Positions 53,677-63,414 of a stretch of DNA of 64,000 nucleotides are shown here, one piece after another. The translations under genes were made by a program, and so were the position numbers. The stretch covers positions 36,736 through 100,735 of the forward strand of contig CAVQTE010000023.1 of the NCBI GenBank assembly GCA_963716235.1, given 5' to 3'. The number at the start of each line of letters is the position of its first letter. Position 1 is the first letter of the stretch. The notes beneath the pieces are model-generated. The model saw nothing but the letters and a program-made list of their open reading frames with translations. It had not been told where the DNA came from and did not search any database. The DNA comes from Sva-07 sp963716235. Its GTDB lineage: Bacteria > Actinomycetota > Acidimicrobiia > Acidimicrobiales > Ilumatobacteraceae.

Positions 53677-55110
53677 ATGAGCGACAGCAATCATTCCGAC
53701 GAACCGTCCCAGCTCGCGCTCGACGCGATCGCCGACGCCGAGCCCTATCCGTACTGGCTCGAGAGCGCTGAGATCCCCGAGTCGAACCCCACGCTGGTGC
53801 GTGACGAACACTGCGACCTGTGCATCGTCGGGGGCGGGTACACCGGGCTGTGGACCGCGGTGATCGCCAAGGAACGCGATCCGTCGCGCGACATCGTGTT
53901 GATCGACAAGGGCGAGGTCGGCGGCGCCGCCAGCGGACGCAACGGTGGCTTCATGGAGTCGTCACTCACGCACGGCGTCGGCAACGGCATGGATCGCCAC
54001 GCCGACGAGATCGACGTGCTCGAAGAGCTCGGCGTGAGCAACCTCGACGAGATCGAGGCGGCGATCGAGCGCTACCACATGGACTGCGAGTACGAACGCA
54101 ACGGCGTCATCGACGTGGCCCACACGAACCATCCGCCGTCGTATCTCGACGAGCTGCGCGAGGAGCACGACCTGCTGCGTTCGATGGGCCAGCGCGTCAC
54201 GTGGCTCGACCAGGATGCGATGCGCGCGGAGGTCAACTCGCCCACCTACACCGGCGGCCTGTTCCGTTCGGGTCGGGCGGCGCTGGTCGATCCGGCGAAG
54301 TTGGCATGGGAACTCAAGCGCGTCGCCGAAGAACTCGGGGTGCGGATCTACGAGCACACCAAGGCCACCGACGTCGCCCGCGACGGCGCCGGCGTGGCGG
54401 TGCGCACACCGCTCGGCACGGTGCGCTGCGCGAAGGTCGTGCTCGGCACCAACGCCGACAAACCCCTGCTCAAGCGCATCGGCCAGTACATGATTCCCGT
54501 GTACGACTACTGCTTGGTGACGGAGCCGCTGAGCACCGAGCAGCTCGATCGCATCGGTTGGAAGCATCGCCAGGGCCTGTCCGACATCACCAACCAGTTC
54601 CACTACTACCGGCTCACCGCCGACAACCGGATCCTGTGGGGTGGCTACGACGCCATCTACTTCTGGGGATCGAAGGTCGGCAACGAACTGGAGAGCCGCC
54701 CCGAGACGTGGGCGAAGTTGTCGGGCCACTTCTTCGAGACCTTCCCGCAGCTCGACGACGTGCTGTTCTCCCACGTGTGGGGTGGGGCGATCGACACGAG
54801 CACGAGGTTCTCGGTGTTCTTCGGCCAGGCGATCTCGAATCGGGTGGCGTACGCCGTCGGGTACACGGGCCTCGGTGTGGCGGCCACACGGTTTGCCGCA
54901 GCGACGATGCTCGATCTGCTCGCCGACCGCAAGACCATCGCCACCCAGACCGACTTCGTCAAGTCGAAGCCGCTGCCGTTCCCGCCCGAACCGTTCCGCT
55001 TCGCCGGCATCCAGGCGACCCGATGGTCGATGGACCGCGAGGACAAGACCGGCCGACGCAACGCCTGGCTGCGCACCCTCGACCGCCTGGGCCTCGGCTT
55101 CGATTCCTGA
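53677..55110 (+). CDS. FAD-dependent oxidoreductase, DAO family
   Basis: 477 residues. The dinucleotide-binding motif CIVGGGYTGLWTAVIAKERDP is followed by VLIDKGEVGGAASGRNGGFM (GRNGG typical of PuuB/glycine-oxidase-like amine oxidases) and a C-terminal GYTGLGVAATRFAAATMLDLLADRK FAD-closing segment. It is expected to oxidise an amine or amino acid, forming an imine and reduced flavin. It is divergent from the SDR/DUF2855 pair. The stop codon lies within a perfect palindrome shared with the facing gene. Confidence 0.9.
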   Translation: MSDSNHSDEPSQLALDAIADAEPYPYWLESAEIPESNPTLVRDEHCDLCIVGGGYTGLWTAVIAKERDPSRDIVLIDKGEVGGAASGRNGGFMESSLTHGVGNGMDRHADEIDVLEELGVSNLDEIEAAIERYHMDCEYERNGVIDVAHTNHPPSYLDELREEHDLLRSMGQRVTWLDQDAMRAEVNSPTYTGGLFRSGRAALVDPAKLAWELKRVAEELGVRIYEHTKATDVARDGAGVAVRTPLGTVRCAKVVLGTNADKPLLKRIGQYMIPVYDYCLVTEPLSTEQLDRIGWKHRQGLSDITNQFHYYRLTADNRILWGGYDAIYFWGSKVGNELESRPETWAKLSGHFFETFPQLDDVLFSHVWGGAIDTSTRFSVFFGQAISNRVAYAVGYTGLGVAATRFAAATMLDLLADRKTIATQTDFVKSKPLPFPPEPFRFAGIQATRWSMDREDKTGRRNAWLRTLDRLGLGFDS

Positions 55111-55148
55111 TGTAACGATTGGTGTCTGACACCAATCGTTACATCAGG
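55106..55148. terminator. 43-nt perfect palindrome spanning two convergent stop codons
   Basis: Arms of 21 nt (CCTGATGTAACGATTGGTGT plus C, and complement) around a central T: a perfect palindrome that includes the stop codon of the FAD oxidoreductase (55108-55110) and that of the facing GlgX-like gene (55144-55146). The inner 33 nt have the same arms as 15080-15112. Most symmetrical member of the GTCTGAC family. Confidence 0.8.
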
Positions 55149-56921
55149 TTTCGAGGACGACGATGGATCTCGGGCCGACGGTGACGACGTCGCCGGCCCG
55201 ACTGCCGACGGGCGGCGCCCACGGATCGTTCGTGTCGACGACGAACCACCAGTCGCCCGGTACCTGCACCTCGAAGTCGACCGGTTCCCACCACATGTTC
55301 GCCATCACGTAGAGGCCGTCGACGCTCCAGGCGATCGACCGCGACTCGAACGACAGATCGGGGCCGCCGTCAGCTCCGTGCACCGTCATCAGCTCGCCCC
55401 ACCGCGCCGGGTCCCAGAGCACCGGATGGCCCGAGCGCAACTCGATCAGCCGGCGCACGAAGCGTTCGAGGTCGCGGTACTCGTCGGCGCGCTCCCACTC
55501 GATCCACGACGTCTCGTTGTCCTGGTTGTAGGCGTTGTTGTTCCCACCCTGCGTCCGGGCGAACTCGTCGCCGGCGACGAACATCGGCACACCGTGGCTG
55601 AGCAGCAGCAGACACATGGCGTTGCGGATCTGGCGCTCGCGCAGCTCGAGCACGCTGTCGGGCACACCGTCGTCGCCCTCCCAGCCGCTGTTCCACGATC
55701 GATTGTCATGATGGCCGTCGGTGTTGTCCCACCCGTTGGCCTCGTTGCGGCGATGGTCGTACGCCACCAGGTCGTACATCGTGAAGCCGTCGTGAGCCGT
55801 CAGGAAGTTCACCGACGCCATCGGCGAACTGAACAGGTCGGGGCTGCCGGCCAGGCGCTTGGCGACCAACGGCACCATGCCGGGCTCGCCCCGGAGAAAT
55901 CCGCGCACGTCATCGCGGAATTCTCCGTTCCACTGCATCCACCGCCGGTCGGGAAAGTCGGGGCCGAGGAGGTAGCGGGCCATGTCCCACGGTTCGGCCA
56001 CGAGACGAATGTTGCGACGCTCGCCCCAGTCGCCGATGGAGCGCACGAAGTCGGCGTCACGCGCGAGCACGGCTGCGAGGTCGAACCGGAACCCGTCGAC
56101 GCCCAGATCGGCCAGCCGATCGAGCGCTTCCATGATCAGGCGCCGCGCCGACGGCGAGTTGGCGTCGACGACGTTGCCCGTGCCGGCGTCGTCGAGGTAC
56201 ACGCCGTCGTGGTCGACCACGTAGTACTCACGCTCGGCCAGCGCCCGCAACGAGTAGGTCGGACCCGTGCGGTTCCCCTCGGTGGTGTGGTTCAGCACCA
56301 CGTCGAGCCACACCTCGATGTCGAGTGCGTGGGCGGCCTCGACGAGATCGGCGAGTTCCGTGGCCGGGTCGTCGGTTGCCGCGTACTGGCGGTGAACGGC
56401 ACCGAACACGAGCGGCATGTACCCCCAGTAGTTCTGTTCGTCGGGATCGAACTGGTGAACCGGCAACAGTTCGAGCACCGACACGCCGAGTTTGCGCAGC
56501 CGGGGGAGTTCGTCGACGGCTGCCCGGAACGTTCCTGCGTCGGCACGATCACGCAACTTCGTCAATCCGCGGACGTGCGCCTCGTAGACCACGAGCGGAC
56601 GATCGGTGTGCCGCTGAGGGTCGCGGTGCCGGCCACGGCCGTGCCACCGCTCGCGGGAACGTCGCGAGATCGAGCGCCCCGCCGGGCTTCACCGCGTCGC
56701 GCGAATGGCCCTGCGGGAACCACACCTCGGTGGCCCGAGGGTCGAGCACCGGTTGTTCGCCGTCGATCAGCAGCAGGTACGACGCGCCGATGGGCACCTC
56801 GCCCTTCCAATCATCGAACGGCCGCTCGCAGTGCAGCTCGACCACCGTCGCCGTCATCGAGGATCGCCTCGACCCGCGTGGCCAACGGCGCATACAACGA
56901 CAACTCGAACACGCCCCGCAC
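55144..56921 (-). CDS. glgX: Glycogen debranching enzyme GlgX/isoamylase family (5' frameshifts)
   Basis: GH13_11 family. An N-terminal CBM48-like domain (VRGVFELSLYAPLATRVEAIL, then DDWKGEVPIGASYLLLIDGEQPVLDPRA and EVWFPQGHSRD in a second frame) is followed by the barrel from VYEAHVRGLTKL. Conserved regions: DVVLNHTTEG, GFRFDLAAVL (nucleophile Asp), LVAEPWD (acid/base Glu), LTAHDGFTMYDLVAY. A C-terminal beta domain ends it. It hydrolyses alpha-1,6 branches of glycogen. At least two indels (near 56850 and 56600) split the N-terminal third; the rest is one frame. GTG 56921 is the likeliest start. Confidence 0.87.
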
Positions 56922-56996
56922 GACACCATGATGCCGCAGCGCACCGCCCGCGCCAACAGACGTCGACCCCGCGTGTGCTCCGGTAACGTCGAGCAG

Positions 56997-57938
<942 letters not shown>

Positions 57939-57951
57939 GCAGCTGAGGGTC

Positions 57952-59070
57952 ATGACCACGGGTCCCGCCGACATCGCGGTGGCGTTCAGCCAGATCCTGC
58001 GCGGAGCGGGCCTCAGCGTGCCGACGAGCTGCACCAACACCTACGCCGAGGCGTTGTGCGCCACCGGCATCACCGATCGCGACACCACCTACTGGGCCGG
58101 GCGGGCCACGCTCGTTCGCCACCCCGAAGACGTCGCCATGTACGACCGCGCGTTCGCCGTGTTCTTCGAGCAGCTGCGCTCGGGGCCGGGCGACGACGGC
58201 CCGACCGAGACGGTGAGCGTCACGATCGCGGTCGACACCGACGACGCCGACGACGCCACGGGCGACGAGCAGGGCGACGCATCCGACGACGTGATCGAAC
58301 TGCGGTTCTCGACCACCGAGATCCTGCGCAACAAGGACTTCGCCACCTGTTCGTCCGACGAACTGACCCAGGCCCACGAACTCATGTCGCACCTGCGACT
58401 CATCGGCGCGCCACGCGACTCGCTCCGCAAGGGCCCGTCCCGGCGCATCACGTCACGGCCCGACATCCGTCGCACGGTGCGATCCGCGATCCGGGCCGGG
58501 GGCGAGCCGATCGAACGTCACTTCTCGGAACCGACGCCGCGGCTGCGACGCCTCGTCCTGCTGCTCGACGTCAGCGGATCGATGGAGCCCTACGCCAGGG
58601 CGCTGCTGCGTTTCGTGCATGCGGCCGTGGCAGGACGCCAGAAGGTCGAGGCATTCACGATGGGGACACGCCTCACACGGATCACCCGTGAGCTCACGAG
58701 CCGCGACCCTGACATCGCGCTGAGTGCTGTGGGCCGGCGCGTCGTCGACTGGAGCGGCGGCACCCGGCTCGGTGCGGATCTGCGCGAGTTCAACGACCAG
58801 TGGGGCGTGCGCGGCCTGGCCCGAAACTCGATCGTCGTGATCCTCTCCGATGGGTGGGACCGAGGCGACCCCGACGAACTCAGCGAGCAGATGCAGCGCC
58901 TGCACCGCGTGACCCATCGCCTGATCTGGGTCAATCCGCTCAAGGTGACGCCCGGCTACGCGCCGCTCGCACGCGGGATGGCCGCTGCCCTTCCCCACGT
59001 CGATCGCTTCGTGGAGGGCCACTCCGTTGCCGCCATGGAGGAGCTCACCGCCGTGATCTCCGAGCGGTGA
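57952..59070 (+). CDS. VWA domain-containing protein (CoxE-like)
   Basis: 372 residues. The N-terminal helical region is followed by an acidic linker (DTDDADDATGDEQGDASDD) and a C-terminal VWA domain with a complete MIDAS: DVSGSM, SGGT and ILSDGWDRGD. RRLVLLLDVSGSMEPY is the CoxE pattern. It is the obligate partner of the MoxR ATPase in maturing molybdenum hydroxylases. It starts 13 bp after the ATPase. Confidence 0.93.
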   Translation: MTTGPADIAVAFSQILRGAGLSVPTSCTNTYAEALCATGITDRDTTYWAGRATLVRHPEDVAMYDRAFAVFFEQLRSGPGDDGPTETVSVTIAVDTDDADDATGDEQGDASDDVIELRFSTTEILRNKDFATCSSDELTQAHELMSHLRLIGAPRDSLRKGPSRRITSRPDIRRTVRSAIRAGGEPIERHFSEPTPRLRRLVLLLDVSGSMEPYARALLRFVHAAVAGRQKVEAFTMGTRLTRITRELTSRDPDIALSAVGRRVVDWSGGTRLGADLREFNDQWGVRGLARNSIVVILSDGWDRGDPDELSEQMQRLHRVTHRLIWVNPLKVTPGYAPLARGMAAALPHVDRFVEGHSVAAMEELTAVISER

Positions 59071-59094
59071 CACCGTTACCGTGAAGTAGCGACG

Positions 59095-59442
59095 ATGATG
59101 GATGCAGATGAGGAGCACCGCACGATGAACGACCTGCTCGACGACATCGAACGTTGGCGCGCCGCGGGCGAACGCATCGCTGTCGCCCGGGTGGTCGACA
59201 TCGAGGGTTCCGGCCCGCGCGATCCGGGTGCAGCGATGGCTGTCACCGAGTCGGGCGAGGTGGCCGGCAGTGTGAGCGGCGGCTGCGTCGAGGGTGCCGT
59301 CGTGTCTGAAGCCTTGGCGATCCTCGGCGGTGAACGGTCAGCCGGGATCGTCACGTTCGGGTACTCCGACGACGAGGCGTTCGCCGTCGGGCTCACGTGC
59401 GGCGGCACGATCCACCTGTTCATCGAGGAACTCGACTGGTGA
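59095..59442 (+). CDS. XdhC/CoxI N-terminal domain protein
   Basis: 115 residues, a single XdhC_CoxI domain: GERIAVARVVDIEGSGPRDPGAAMAVTESGEVAGSVSGGCVEGAVV is diagnostic, and VGLTCGGTIHLFIE ends it. In many organisms this domain is fused to the Rossmann domain found in the next gene; here they are separate. XdhC binds Moco and protects it during sulfuration before insertion. ATG 59125 (MNDLLDDIERW) with GAGGAG upstream is an alternative start. Overlaps the next gene by 4 bp. Confidence 0.9.
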   Translation: MMDADEEHRTMNDLLDDIERWRAAGERIAVARVVDIEGSGPRDPGAAMAVTESGEVAGSVSGGCVEGAVVSEALAILGGERSAGIVTFGYSDDEAFAVGLTCGGTIHLFIEELDW

Positions 59443-60243
59443 CGCTGTTCGACCGCTACGCCCAACGGCTGAGGGAGTCGGCTCCGGTCGCTCTCGCCAC
59501 CGTCATCGACGGCCCGAACGTCGGCGCCAAACTCCTCGTCGAACCGGCCGTCGCGGCGCAGGGGTCACTCGGCCATCCCGAACTCGACCGGGTCGTCGCC
59601 CGCGATGCGCTCGCCGAACTCGAGGCCGCCCGCTCCGGCATCCGCCACTACGGGCCCGAGGGCCAGACCACACCCGAGGATCTCGTCGACCAGCCGACCG
59701 TGCGGGTGTTCATCGAGTCGCACGCTCCACCGCCGCAGATGTGGATCTTCGGCGCCGTCGACTTCACTGCCGCACTGGCACGTGTCGCCAAGATCCTCGG
59801 CTATCGGGTGATCGTGTGCGATGCCCGCGAGGTCTTCGCGACACGTCGACGCTTCCCGATGGCCGACGAGGTGAAGGTCACCTGGCCCACGCCGGTGTTC
59901 ACCGAACACGGCCACGAACTCGGCCCTCGCGATGCGGTGTGCATCCTGACGCACGACCCCAAGTTCGACGTCCCTGCGGTGCTCGGCGCATTGGCGACGA
60001 CGGTCGGGTACATCGGTGTCATGGGCAGCCGGTCGACGCACTCGCGACGTCTGCAACGTCTCACCGAGGTGGGCGTGACCGAACGCATCCGACCTCGACC
60101 GGCTGATGTCACCGATCGGGCTCGACATCGGGGCGAGGACGCCCGAGGAGACAGCGGTGTCGATCTGCGCGGAGATCATCGCCCGACGTACCGGCCGTGA
60201 GGTCCCGTCGCTGCGAGACAGCTCCGGCGACATCCACTCCTGA
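59439..60243 (+). CDS. XdhC family Rossmann-domain protein (one 3' frameshift)
   Basis: GTG start (VTLFDRYAQRLRESAPVALATVIDGPNVGAKLLVE). It contains a further XdhC-type N-terminal part, then XdhC_C: MWIFGAVDFTAALARVAKILGYRVIVCDARE, VCILTHDPKFDVPAVLGAL and YIGVMGSRSTHSRRLQRL. After one indel near 60095 the conserved end LDRLMSPIGLDIGARTPEETAVSICAEIIARR is recovered, stopping at 60241-60243. Partner of the short XdhC in Moco handling for the hydroxylases. Convergent with the NlpC/P60 gene, 3 bp away. Confidence 0.88.
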
Positions 60244-60246
60244 GAC

Positions 60247-60901
60247 TCAGACCGTCGGATCGCCGAAGCGCACCGAGTTGACCCGGCGCGTGTTGATCGT
60301 GTCGAGTTCGACCGTGCGTCCCCGCTGCACCGAGTGGATCACCGCGTCGCCCACGCCGAGGTACATCATGACGTGTCCGGGATACTGGACGAGATCGCCG
60401 GCCTTGGCGTTGGCGCGATCGAGCGGGAGCGCATCGCGGATCTGCTGGCCGCTCTGACGGACGAGTTGCACGCCCGCCTTCGACCACGCGTAGGTGGTGA
60501 GCCCGGAGCAGTCGAAGCCGACGCCCTCCTGGCTGGTGTTGGTGCGGTACGGAACACCGACCTGCGTCATGGCGGCGAGCACGGCTCGCTGGTGCTCGAT
60601 CGGGGTGGACGCCCACGCCTCGACCATCTCCTGCTGGGGGTAGCCGAGTTCGGTGGCCGCGAACTGGGCGGTCTGCGTGCGATACCAGACGAAGCTGCGA
60701 TAGGAACCGGGGCTGGCGGTGGCGACCCATTCGTCGTAGCTGGCGAGCGCGGCGCGGGCCGACGTGGTCACGACCGGCGCCATCGCGTTGGTCTCGAGCG
60801 CACCCTGTGCCGCCGCGGCCGTGGTCGGACCGGTCGCCACGACGCCGATGCATTACCGCAGCACTCGCAGCGAGTGCGACGACGATGCGGCGAACCCGCA
60901 C
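60247..60901 (-). CDS. Secreted NlpC/P60 peptidoglycan hydrolase (frameshift in signal peptide)
   Basis: The catalytic domain has the Cys in GVGFDCSGLTTYAWSKAG, the His in GHVMMYLGVGDAVIHSV, and a C-terminal VNSVRFGDPTV. Together these form the papain-like endopeptidase that cuts D-Glu-mDAP or cell-wall peptide bonds. The signal peptide starts RVRRIVVALAASAAV at GTG 60901 and continues as VVATGPTTAAAAQGALETN in another frame, with one inserted base near 60850. The 263-bp region upstream (60902-61164) shows no gene and no recognisable ydaO-type riboswitch. Confidence 0.88.
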
Positions 60902-61164
60902 GAAGCGAGTTCGAGTGGGGCACGGGAGAGATCCCGGTGGGTGTCGGCGTGGTGTGGGTCATGGTCTCGCTCGGGTCGAATCGCACGCACCGGTCGAGCC
61001 GGCCCGCATGACGGATCGGTAACATATCGTCACGCAATCGCAATACTCAAGCGCGATCGCAAGATTTCCGACATCAAACCGTCATCCGCCGGGCGGACGA
61101 GTCGTCGCGGACTCGGCCCCTCGCCACGTCAACTCGATCGCGATCCGGCCTCTACGCTGGGGAA

Positions 61165-61762
61165 ATGTCGTCAGCCACCGCCGTTGTCATCCTGGCCGCC
61201 GGCGCGGGTTCACGCTGGAGCGGGGGCGGTCACAAATTGTCGGCAGAATTGCCCGCGACGGCCACCGAACCGCCCGCGACGGTGATCGAACGAGCGCTCG
61301 CCCACGCCATCGCCGCTGCCATCGGTCCGGTGATCGTGATCACCGGAGCCGCACCCGACATCGTCACGACCGTGATCGAGGATCGACCAGGTGATGGTCC
61401 ACCACAATCCTGACTGGGCCGAGGGCCAGATGACATCGCTGCGCGCCGGGCTCGATGCCGCCGGCGAGCTCGGCTGCCGCGCCGTGGTGGTCGGATTGGC
61501 CGACCAGCCCTTCATCACACCCGCCGCATGGCGCAACGTCGCCGCCACCGACGCCCCCATCGCCGTGGCAACCTACGACGGCCGGCGCGGCAATCCGGTG
61601 CGGCTCGACTCAGCTGTCTGGACGCTCCTGCCTGCCGACGGCGACGAGGGAGCTCGATCACTGATGCGAGTTCGACCCGACCTGGTGCGTGAAGTACCGT
61701 GCATTGGCTCACCCGCCGACATCGACACCGAAGAGGACCTCCGACGATGGCAGAACAGTTGA
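61165..61762 (+). CDS. MocA-like molybdenum cofactor nucleotidyltransferase (frameshifted)
   Basis: VVILAAGAGSRWSGGGHKLSAEL is the NTP-binding loop of MobA/MocA-type transferases (GxGxR ... K), and NPDWAEGQMTSLRAGLDA, VVVGLADQPFITPAAWR (metal Asp) and YDGRRGNPVRLDSAVW follow in a second frame. One indel near 61392 joins them. MocA converts Mo-molybdopterin to its cytosine dinucleotide form, the cofactor used by CoxL/XDH-type bacterial enzymes. It overlaps coxG by 16 bp and completes the maturation set. Confidence 0.88.
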
Positions 61763-62434
61763 TCAACGAGTTCACGGTCAATCGCCCCATCGATGAGGCG
61801 TGGCCGCTCATCACCGACATCGAACGCATCGCGCCGTGCCTGCCCGGTGCCGAACTCCAAGAAGTCGAGGGCGCCACCTACCGCGGCGTGGTCAAGGTGA
61901 AGCTCGGTGCGATCAGCAGCCAGTTCAAGGGCGAAGCGCACTTCATCGAACGCGACGACGAGAACTATCGCGCCGTGATCAAGGGCGCGGGACGCGACAC
62001 CGGCGGCCGCGGAAATGCAACGGCCGAAATCACGGCGCAGGCCGAGGCGCTGTCGCCGACGAGCACCCGAGTGGCCGTCACCACCGACCTGCACATCACC
62101 GGCAAGGTCGCCCAGTTCGGCCGTGGGATCATGGGCGACGTCAGCTCGAAGCTGATGGTGCAGTTCGCCGACAACCTCAATCAGATGATCGACGACGAGG
62201 GCACGGCGACACCGGCAGCCGGCACCGGCGGACGAGCCGAGCGTCGCCGACCGCAGCGCCAACGCGTCAGCGGACTCCACACCGCCCACACCCACCGTGC
62301 GCAAGATCGAAGGCGCCGCGGCCGAACCGATCGATCTGATGGAGGTCGGTGGCAGCTCCATCGTCAAGCGGGTGGTACCGGCGATCATCGCCATCGTCAT
62401 CCTGCTGTTGCTCCTGCGACGCCGTCGCCACTGA
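61747..62434 (+). CDS. CoxG-like SRPBCC protein with C-terminal membrane anchor (frameshifted)
   Basis: The carbon monoxide dehydrogenase subunit G family: EQLINEFTVNRPIDEAWPLITDIERIAPCLPGAEL, VKVKLGAISSQFKGEA, then GKVAQFGRGIMGDVSSKLM and FADNLNQMI. After one indel near 62230 the protein continues through a Ser/Thr/Pro linker to VRKIEGAAAEPIDLMEVG and a terminal helix (VVPAIIAIVILLLLL) with Arg/His at the end. CoxG recruits CO dehydrogenase to the membrane in other bacteria, so the anchored hydroxylase would couple to the respiratory chain. It overlaps the DUF501 start. Confidence 0.88.
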
Positions 62435-62870
62435 TGGAGGATCGGGTTCGTGTCGCGCAGCTGCTCGGTCGCGAACCCCGGGGCGCGTTCGACGTGGTGG
62501 TTCGTGACGACACGCGGCGACCCGATCGTCGTGCGCAACGCACCGCTGCTCGATGACGGCACGCCCATGCCCACGCGGTACTACCTCGTCGGGCGCCGAA
62601 CTCGTCCGAGACGTGAGTCGCCTCGAAGCCGACGGGGGCGTGCGACGTGCCGAAGCCGAGGTCGACGCCGCTGCGATCGCGGCGACCCACGAGCGATATG
62701 CCGCCGAGCGTGACGCAGCCATCGCCGTCGGCCATCAGGGGCCTCGCCCGTACGGCGGGGTCGGCGGCACACGCACCGGCGTCAAGTGCCTCCACGCGCA
62801 CGTCGCCTACACGCTCGCCGGTGGCGACGACCCCGTCGGCCGGTGGGCCCTCGCCCATCTCGGCACGACC
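62434..62870 (+). CDS. DUF501 family protein (two frameshifts)
   Basis: DRVRVAQLLGREPRGAFDVVVRDDT, then GDPIVVRNAPLLDDGTPMPTRYYLVG, then AELVRDVSRLEADGGVRRAEAE and GVGGTRTGVKCLHAHVAYTLAGGDDPVGRWAL, in three successive frames (indels near 62512 and 62592). The C-H pair in KCLHAH is the family hallmark. DUF501 is a small protein of unknown function normally found between ftsB and ppx in actinobacteria. Its end is not clear: the frame has no stop here, and the Ppx-like part starts within a few codons. Confidence 0.82.
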
Positions 62871-63414
62871 GGACAGCGCGACCGACGGCACGACCGACGG
62901 CACGCTCACCGTGCGGCTCGACGACCACTCGACCGACGTGACGGTCGGCGGTGCCACGTTCACGATGCCGATCGGGCCGCTGACCCTCCTCGAGGGGCCG
63001 CTCGAACGAGCCGATCCTCCCTCGCCGGCGCATCTCACCAACGCCCTCGGGCTGGTGGCGGATCACCTCGACGACATCATCATCGCCGCACCATCGGTCG
63101 CTGCGGCGCCGTCGGTGATCGCGGTCGGTCCGCATGCCGAGGCGATGGCACGTGTGGAGATCGGCGACTCCCGGATCCCGGCCGGCTACCGGCTCCGACG
63201 GTCCGATGCCGACGAGGTCTTCCGGACGCTCGCGATGGAACCGGTGGTCGATCGCCGCCACAATCCGGGCCTCGACGACGGCCACGTCGAATCGATCATC
63301 GCGACGTGTTGCATGATACTTGGTGTCATGCGGCGCCTCGACCTCGACTCCATCGGTGTGACCGCCGACGATTCCCGAGATGCGCACAACTCGGACCGAC
63401 GGGAGGCAACCTGA
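62871..63414 (+). CDS. Ppx/GppA exopolyphosphatase-like protein, N-terminal part missing
   Basis: The sequence resembles the second actin-like lobe of the actinobacterial Ppx2-type protein: LDDHSTDVTVGGATFTMPIGPLTLLEG, PAHLTNALGLVADHLDD, VIAVGPHAEAMARVEIGD, RRSDADEVFRTLAMEPVVDRRHNPGLDD and HVESIIATCCMILGVMRRLDLDSI. The first lobe with the phosphate-binding loop and catalytic Glu (about 120 residues) is not found in any frame between DUF501 and this point. A short direct repeat (CGACCGACGGCA twice near 62878-62902) marks the junction, so a deletion or assembly collapse is possible. TGA overlaps the next ATG. Confidence 0.65.

Noticed and set aside
60902..61164. Cyclic di-AMP (ydaO-type) riboswitch upstream of the NlpC/P60 gene
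   Set aside because: Such riboswitches often precede cell-wall hydrolase genes in actinobacteria. The reverse strand contains GACCCGAGC, but the other conserved ydaO blocks are absent.
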